Source of the DNA: Phoronis ovalis
Taxonomy: Eukaryota; Phoronida; Phoronidae
Length of the DNA stretch: 12,535 nt
Direction of reading: 5' to 3'
Assembly (NCBI GenBank): GCA_028565635.1
Contig: JAOXYB010044248.1
Location: 1-12,535, forward strand
The number at the start of each line of letters is the position of its first letter. Position 1 is the first letter of the stretch. The notes beneath the pieces were generated by a model. The model had not been told where the DNA came from. It did not search any database and saw only the letters and a list, made by a program, of their open reading frames with translations. Made by a program: the position numbers and the translations under genes. Positions 7,426 to 12,535 of this stretch are shown piece by piece.

Positions 7426-7815
7426 TTACATCTGGATGTTGTGGGCAATATCCCTCAAGAAATCAAGGATGGGACGGTTTGCATAGTCACCAACAACTGT
7501 CACTAGGCGCTCACTGATGGCCTTGTACTTGCCACGTTGAGGTGGGGCTGCTTGGCCAGCCAGAATCTGGGTGATGATGACTTGGTTGAGCGATTGCTCA
7601 CGACGCAGAACATCAAGGAAGTGCCAGATGTTTGGGTGGTATGCACCAACATTGGACTGCATACGGCGGCGCCAGCCTTCAACATGGTTGTTGGTACGTG
7701 GAAGACCTTCTTCTACTCTGTTGTGTGCACTCCACATGTCATGTGCGAAGGCTGGTGGACACCGGCAACGCCGTTGTAGTCGACCGATAACATCAAACAA
7801 CAACAAATCTTTCAT
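7426..7815 (-). CDS. MULE transposase, C-terminal fragment (FLYWCH-associated type)
   Basis: A 129-residue open frame with no stop or frameshift. It contains the segment typical of the C terminus of animal MULE transposases found with FLYWCH zinc fingers: MWSAHNRVEEGLPRTNNHVE, GWRRRMQS, HPNIWHFLDVLRREQ. The DDE catalytic part is absent. The ATG at 7813-7815 is probably not a start. An in-frame stop lies four codons upstream (tatag, 7825-7829), which doubles as a splice acceptor (cacctatcacatatag), so this is more likely the last exon of a spliced transposase gene whose earlier exons were deleted. Family recognition is from motif memory, without a search. Confidence 0.82.
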   Translation of the reverse strand: MKDLLLFDVIGRLQRRCRCPPAFAHDMWSAHNRVEEGLPRTNNHVEGWRRRMQSNVGAYHPNIWHFLDVLRREQSLNQVIITQILAGQAAPPQRGKYKAISERLVTVVGDYANRPILDFLRDIAHNIQM

Positions 7816-7889
7816 CCCAAAATCCTATATGTGATAGGTGAAAATATTTATGGGGTGGGTATATGTCCGGGGGTATTTGTCCTGATACC

Positions 7890-7898
7890 GTCTAATTG
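7890..7898. repeat. MULE target site duplication, right copy
   Basis: gtctaattg, identical to 7202-7210. Confidence 0.85.
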
Positions 7899-9279
7899 TA
7901 TCGGAAAAGGAAGTCTGGTACGTGGAGACATTTTCGTACATTTTATTCAAGACTGGAAGTTGTTTAATCATGATATGCTAATTTCATAACATTTCCTTTA
8001 CTGGATGTGTTTGCTTTTATAAGTATAATGAAACACAGATTGTATAAATATGCTTGTGATTGCATCATAACATTGCAATAGATGTATCTTACCAGGGTAT
8101 GCGGCAAAGTTCAAACAAACATTTTGCATGCATCATTTTGAAAACATTTATTCATGGCGATCCATTATTCTGTTGAGATTAAGGACATTTTCCTCTGTAG
8201 TTTAAAACATAGGTTTGTGATTCTAAGTAAAGGCTTAAATGAATAAACTGTTTATGCATGTTCGTTTTATTTTGAATCCTTATTTTACAAATGTGGAGAC
8301 TTATGTAGGCAAGAGTATTTTGATTTTAATTCACGTGGCTCAGCTAATTACACAAAACACTTTTTGTGAGTTACGGATTCTGAAGTATCTTGATGTAAAT
8401 TTTGTTAAAAGGTTATTGTCAAGTATTATAGTGTCTCAGTTAAGCAGTGTCGTTATTCGTGTTTTAGCTATTCAATAGATGGCATAATTTTTTCCTTTAC
8501 TATTTTTAAAGTAAATGCTGTTCATAAGTGAAGGAACAATGTGTACTGTGAAGTTATTGGTCAGTGGACATCTAGACTTTATACTCTATAGAATATGATG
8601 TGGGTTAGGTGGAGCCAAATTCAGAAAATATATAAATATATCTTTTTTGATGTTTCTTTATTGAGGACATGTACCTGCTTTTACATATTTTATTGTCAAA
8701 TACATGGCTTAAGCTAGCAAATATAATTTGGCACAAATTATTCGCATTTTATACTTTAAGTTAAATTTTAGCTGTTTAAATGAAAAAATAGAAAAATAAA
8801 AGTAAATATGTTCAGAAATTATTCAGCTCAAACTTTGTAAATCTATAATTTATCTTTCTCCGAGTAGCTCATGTGACCGTTGTAATTGTAATTTTGGGTT
8901 AAAACATTATTTAACTGTAAATTTCAAAAGAATACAAGTCAACAACTCCTCATACTATACAGTTGAAACTGCACAAACATTCCTTACATATATAGGTACA
9001 AAAGTGTGTCTCAGATTTTAGAAATTTTATTTGGTTAAAAAAATATGAATTCTTAGTTTTATCATCTTTCGTTGATTTTTTTTCTTATGTATAAACTTTG
9101 AATATTCATAGCTTTTGAACAAAAATTACAGATTTCAAAAGATTAAGTTGTGTACTTTCAAAATAAGTAGAAGTATAACTGTGAATACATTGTGCCGAAC
9201 AATATTCGCCAGCTTAAACTTAATTTGCTAAATACTCTGCATTGCTTTATATTGTGTGTATGTGTATACTGTGGTTATT

Positions 9280-9334
9280 TGTATGTATGTATGTTTGTGT
9301 TTTGCATGTATGGCTACTTCTATATGTCAATAAA
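9280..9334 (+). terminator. KIF23: Probable main KIF23 poly(A) site
   Basis: AATAAA at 9329-9334 is preceded within 75 bases by at least five TGTA motifs (9257, 9280, 9284, 9288, 9307), the binding sequence of cleavage factor Im, and followed by a T-rich stretch (tctttttat, 9358-9366). Cleavage near 9350 is inferred. A second AATAAA at 8795-8800 could give a shorter form. Confidence 0.55.
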
Positions 9335-9350
9335 TTGTTAGACTTATAAA

Positions 9351-10688
9351 AAATTACGTCTTTTTATCAAAGACTACAAACTTTACACAATAACTGATAT
9401 AATCTTGCACTATAAATATATGGCTACAGTACACTATTCTTTTTCCCATTCAAATCAATACAAAATCACTGCCATACATTGATCTCAGTTTTTAAATTCA
9501 AAATTCCCCGGGCTTCATATCATGCACTGGTGTGAACATAATATCCTACACTAACTTGCAGTCACATTTTCGTGCAACCTTGACAGTCTTGTTTTTTCAC
9601 AATATATGTAAACAACCATCACACTACACCCACGTAAGCAGTCAAAATAGACCCAATAAAATGTCCCCAGATCTTCCTGTATCAAACATATTCCAAACAC
9701 TTATCTTCTTCTGACACCCACAGCTATCAGCTTCCAAAACACCAGAAAAACAGGCCAATGCTGTCCAGAAAAATTTAATACACAAGGTCTACTTTTGTAA
9801 GAAGTCTCCCACCAGAGGGGCCCAAATAGTGGACTGTAGCCATATAATTCTGGATACATGTTATGCTCAGTTACGTTTTCACATTTGCAGGGTGATAAAC
9901 AAAGAAAAAATCACATGCTTACTTTTACATCTGTTGCTCATTTTTCCCAGCATACCACTTTTACAAGGATTATATATTACAAGGAACATCTTGAAGTAAT
10001 TATTTTATATTAATTACATGCCAATTACAAAATATCAATTGTGATGTTGAGGTTGCTAATAATTAAAACTTGCTATTTAAAATTAGCACTTGCTAATAAT
10101 TAAAACCTGGCATTCTTAAAATGAATCTTGGCTGGCTAGATCAATATTTCTGACATTCTTTATGTGTCCCTGGGAGCCATTTTTAAGTACAATGTTAATA
10201 CAATACATTGATTTTTTTACATAAACCAATGAGGCATGTTTAAAAAAATTCCCAAAAAATAAATTTACATTTTATATCTGGAATAATTTATAAATGAGTC
10301 AGCTCGATCACTGCACTATTCTTGGTAAATAAGATGTAAAAACTCAAGTCAGATCTATTAAGTACATCCAGTAGAATAATAATAATAAACAAAACATTTC
10401 TACAAATACCAAAACATCATCATCATGCCAACAAAGCAATAACTAAGATATGTAAATAAAACTGTATCCAAAATTATGGAATTTTACAATTTACACCTTT
10501 GTTCTTTCTAAACTTTAAGTGGAATATCCAAAATTTCAGATCCAAACTACAACAAGAGGTCTGCTTTTGCAGACAGATGCCCATTACTGTGAATAGTTTT
10601 AAAGCGATCTCTCCCTGTATTGAATCGTCATTTTGAATTGTCCAGTGAAAATTTTGTCTCTCTTGATGTACCCTATCAGTAACAAATA
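9351..10688. other. Intergenic stretch, no gene recognised
   Basis: AT-rich, with short open frames but no recognisable protein on either strand. It has a 17-base direct repeat (ttgctaataattaaaac at 10053-10069 and 10090-10106), an (aat)n run at 10375-10388, and a perfect small hairpin gtctgc-tttt-gcagac at 10559-10574. The latter may belong to the start of the repeat array that follows. Confidence 0.6.
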
Positions 10689-12230
10689 CGGCCACTAGTC
10701 GGCCGTATTGAAAGTAATCTGGGTTAAAATCACATCTGACCTGTACATTGACCTGCACTTACTCTATAGTAAATATGAAGCTCATCGGATAAATACTGAA
10801 GCTGTTATTGCCATGTGAAAACAACGATGGCCGCCAATCAGCCATTTTGGAATTGATCCAGGTTAAACTTAAAAATTGAACTGTACTTTGACCTGTATTG
10901 ACCCTGTACCGAATATGAAGCTGACTGATAAAAAGTGAAGCAGTTATTACAAGACAAAGAAAGTGTTACCCACAACAAAAAATGTGCAAGATTTGTATTG
11001 GCATTTGACCTACTTCTTAAGGTCATTTTAAAATGTCATCTAGCTGAATATGCACACCAACCTTTGAATCATCCAGTCAGTGCATCATCTTTCTCAAAAC
11101 GGGTGCACATCACCACTAGTCAGCCATCTTGGAAGTGATCCAGGTCAAAATTACAACCAACCTGTATTTTGGTCAGTATTTACACTGTACCAAATATGAA
11201 TCTGATTGAATAAAAACTGAAGCGGTTATTGCGAGACAAAAAGTATAACACAACAAAAAATGTCAAAGATTCGTGATGGCATCTGACCCACTTCTCAAGC
11301 TCATTTTAAAATGTCACCTAGCCTAATACATGGATCAAACTATGGCCACCTTTGACTCATCCAGTCAACACTTCATCTTTCTCAAAATGGACACAGGCCC
11401 TCGAGAACAAACATGGCCACCAGTCAGCTATCTTGGAAGTGATCAAGGTCAAGATTATAACTGACCTGTATTTTGACCTATACTTGACCTGTATTGAACA
11501 AAAACTGAAGCAACTGCTGAGAGACAAAAGAGACAACATAAAAATGTCGGCATTTGACCCACTTCTCACGGTGGTTTTAAAATGTCATCTAGCCTAACAT
11601 GCCCACCAACCTATGGCCTTCGCGAATCCACCTTTGAATCGCCCAGCCAATGCTTCGCCTTTTATGAAATAGGCGCAACGTGACATGTGCTCTCGGGAAC
11701 AAACATGGCCATATTGGAAGTAATACAGGTCAAAATTATACCTGTCCTGCACTTTGACCTTTACTTACCCTGTGCCGAATTAAAGCAAATCGAATGAAAA
11801 CTGAAGTTGTTATGACCGCCAGTCGGCCATCTTAGAAGTGATCCAGGTCAAAATCACTTTGACCTGTATTTACCCTGTATCAATTATACAGCTGATAGGA
11901 TAAAAACTGAAGCAGTTACTACAAGACAAAGAAAGTGTTACACACAACAAAAAATGTCGAAGATTGGTATCTTCTCAAGGTCATTCTGAAATGTCATTTT
12001 GCCTAATATGCCCATTAACCTATAGCTTTCATGAATCTACCTTCGTATCGTCCAGTCATCACTTCGTCTTTCCTGAAATGGGCGTAATGTAATGTGCACT
12101 CTCGGGAAAAAACATGGCAACCAGTCAGCCATTTTGGAAGTGACTGGGGTCAAAATTATACCCAACCTGTACTTACCCTGTAACAAATATGAAGATGATT
12201 CGACAAAAGTTGAAACCGTTAATATAGTGA
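10689..12230. repeat. Degenerate tandem array, about 300-bp unit, seven copies
   Basis: The landmark gccacc-agtc-gccatcttgg-aagtgatccaggtcaaaat recurs at about 10689, 10829, 11111, 11414, 11705, 11814 and 12113. Spacings are 140, 282, 303, 291, 109 and 299 bases. Full units continue with cctgtactttgacctgta, accctgtaccgaatatgaag, aaactgaagcagttatt, gacaaagaaagtgtta, caacaaaaaatgtc, aaggtcattttaaaatgtca, tagcctaatatgccca and ctttctcaaaatggg. The two short units stop after the aaactgaag block. Copies have diverged by substitutions and small indels. There is no lasting open frame. Similar tgacct-rich repeats are widespread in molluscs (from memory). Confidence 0.85.
11446..11490. promoter_or_regulatory. 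Cluster of nuclear-receptor-like half sites in the repeat
   Basis: AGGTCA at 11446 and TGACCT at 11462, 11474 and 11485. On the minus strand the last three form direct repeats of AGGTCA spaced by 6 and 5 bases; spacing 5 is the classic RAR/RXR form. Other units carry similar pairs, such as TGACCT at 10737 and 10749. Only the sequence pattern is seen; binding is conjecture. Confidence 0.3.
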
Positions 12231-12535
12231 TGGAAAAGGTTACATACGATGACAACAACACATACAGTAGGATTATATGCCCATCCACTATACATAGTGA
12301 TGGGTATAAAAACTGAACTAAATATCATCAAATGAACAATTGAAACAGACTTTTACCAAAGTAAAAGTGAAAAGATTGATACTTATATAAACTACTCCAA
12401 AATATAAGCTGATGCCATAATTCATGCAAATGTAAGTAACATTATTCAATATGGAGACAAAACAAGACATTTGTCATGTCTAATGCCCATCCAATGTGTA
12501 GGATATTTGTTTAACATTATTGTTTTTTTACATTA
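12231..12535. other. Intergenic end of window
   Basis: AT-rich. It contains an imperfect hairpin, cccatccactat at 12280-12291 pairing with atagtgatggg at 12294-12304, and the right copy of the 46-bp inverted repeat. No gene recognised. Confidence 0.6.
12461..12506 (-). repeat. 46-bp inverted repeat, right copy
   Basis: Exact reverse complement of 75-120. Both flanks are unrelated to those of the left copy. Confidence 0.9.

Larger units (their letters stand above)
7211..7889 (-). mobile_element. Mutator-like element (MULE), internally deleted
   Basis: About 679 bases between two perfect copies of gtctaattg. The ends are inverted and similar: the left edge has aggacaataacccc, and the right edge reverse-complemented has aggacaaatacccccggac followed by atatacccacc. 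The left side carries about six 14-16 base repeats of the ggacaaataccccc type, the right side only two. It encodes only the C-terminal part of a MULE transposase on the minus strand. The catalytic DDE domain and the zinc finger are missing, so it is non-autonomous. Perfect target duplications and an unbroken frame suggest recent insertion. Confidence 0.88.
6993..9350 (+). other. KIF23: Probable KIF23 3' UTR (interrupted by a MULE)
   Basis: After the KIF23 stop there is no further credible coding exon up to the AATAAA at 9329. The sequence is AT-rich with many stops. With the MULE removed it would be about 1.7 kb. The 3' limit is inferred from the poly(A) signal cluster, not proven. The open frame at 8239-8478 is AT-rich with no recognisable motif. 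Confidence 0.5.

Noticed and set aside
7503-7834. Several open frames in other frames over the MULE (7503-7685 minus, 7537-7779 plus, 7571-7834 plus)
   Set aside because: They are shadows of the transposase frame 7426-7815, which alone carries the family motifs.
7906-7970. Basic peptide-like stretch (RKRKSGTWRHF) just after the MULE, resembling a KIF23 basic tail
   Set aside because: No acceptable splice acceptor directly ahead, and joining across the MULE in the donor phase meets the TAA at 7205 first. Considered coincidence.
8239-8478. 79-codon open frame in the putative 3' UTR
   Set aside because: AT-rich composition, no motif, no coding-like codon use; consistent with chance.
10474-11597. 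Open frames of 60-94 codons within and near the tandem array, on both strands
   Set aside because: They begin and end inside repeat units, change frame from unit to unit and share no stable peptide. Repeat sequence, not genes.
1-12535. CRISPR array, prokaryotic operon, phage or defence system
   Set aside because: There are GT..AG introns and an animal kinesin gene, and the repeats are transposon or satellite type with no regular short repeat/spacer pattern.

Overview
The window is animal nuclear DNA. Short coding blocks on the plus strand are separated by AT-rich introns with GT..AG borders, and each joins the next in frame. Read together they give the 3' part of one gene, KIF23 (MKLP1/CHO1, Pavarotti, ZEN-4), the kinesin-6 subunit of centralspindlin. 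The 5' end of the gene, with most of the motor domain, lies upstream of the window. The repeat content (aggtca/tgacct-rich roughly 300-bp repeats, 'gccatcttg' repeats, a 5S-like SINE, a MULE with a FLYWCH-type transposase tail) looks like a marine invertebrate, perhaps a mollusc. That placement is a guess; the phylum cannot be proven from this window.

Layout. Bases 1-6992 hold ten KIF23 exons: 386-505, 1101-1245, 1436-1503, 1817-1919, 2112-2320, 2430-2540, 3337-3491, 4098-4221, 6468-6701 and 6804-6992. They run from the last part of the motor domain through the neck/linker, the coiled coil, the Aurora B/14-3-3 switch motif, the conserved C-terminal Arf6-binding region and a basic tail. If read to the stop at 6990-6992 they encode about 485 residues. 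A strong splice donor overlaps that stop, so a further tiny terminal exon (7189-7207) is possible. The introns carry repeats: a small hairpin element (725-850), a 5S rRNA-derived SINE-like piece (3842-3912) and a 1.58-kb inverted-repeat element with a second inverted repeat nested inside it (4623-6200).

Downstream. At 7211-7889 a deleted Mutator-like element (MULE) is flanked by a perfect 9-bp target duplication. It retains an intact C-terminal transposase exon on the minus strand. It sits in the KIF23 3' UTR and supplies early poly(A) signals. The probable original 3' UTR continues to an AATAAA at 9329, just downstream of several TGTA motifs. From 9350 to 10688 I see no gene. From 10689 to about 12230 there is a degenerate tandem array of about seven units, mostly 280-303 bp with two short ones, rich in nuclear-receptor-like half sites. 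A perfect 46-bp inverted repeat links the two ends of the window (75-120 and 12461-12506).

The one host gene acts in cytokinesis: with RACGAP1/CYK-4 it bundles midzone microtubules and anchors the midbody. Everything else appears to be transposon, satellite or untranslated sequence around it. Exon borders and families were assigned by eye, with no alignment or search.
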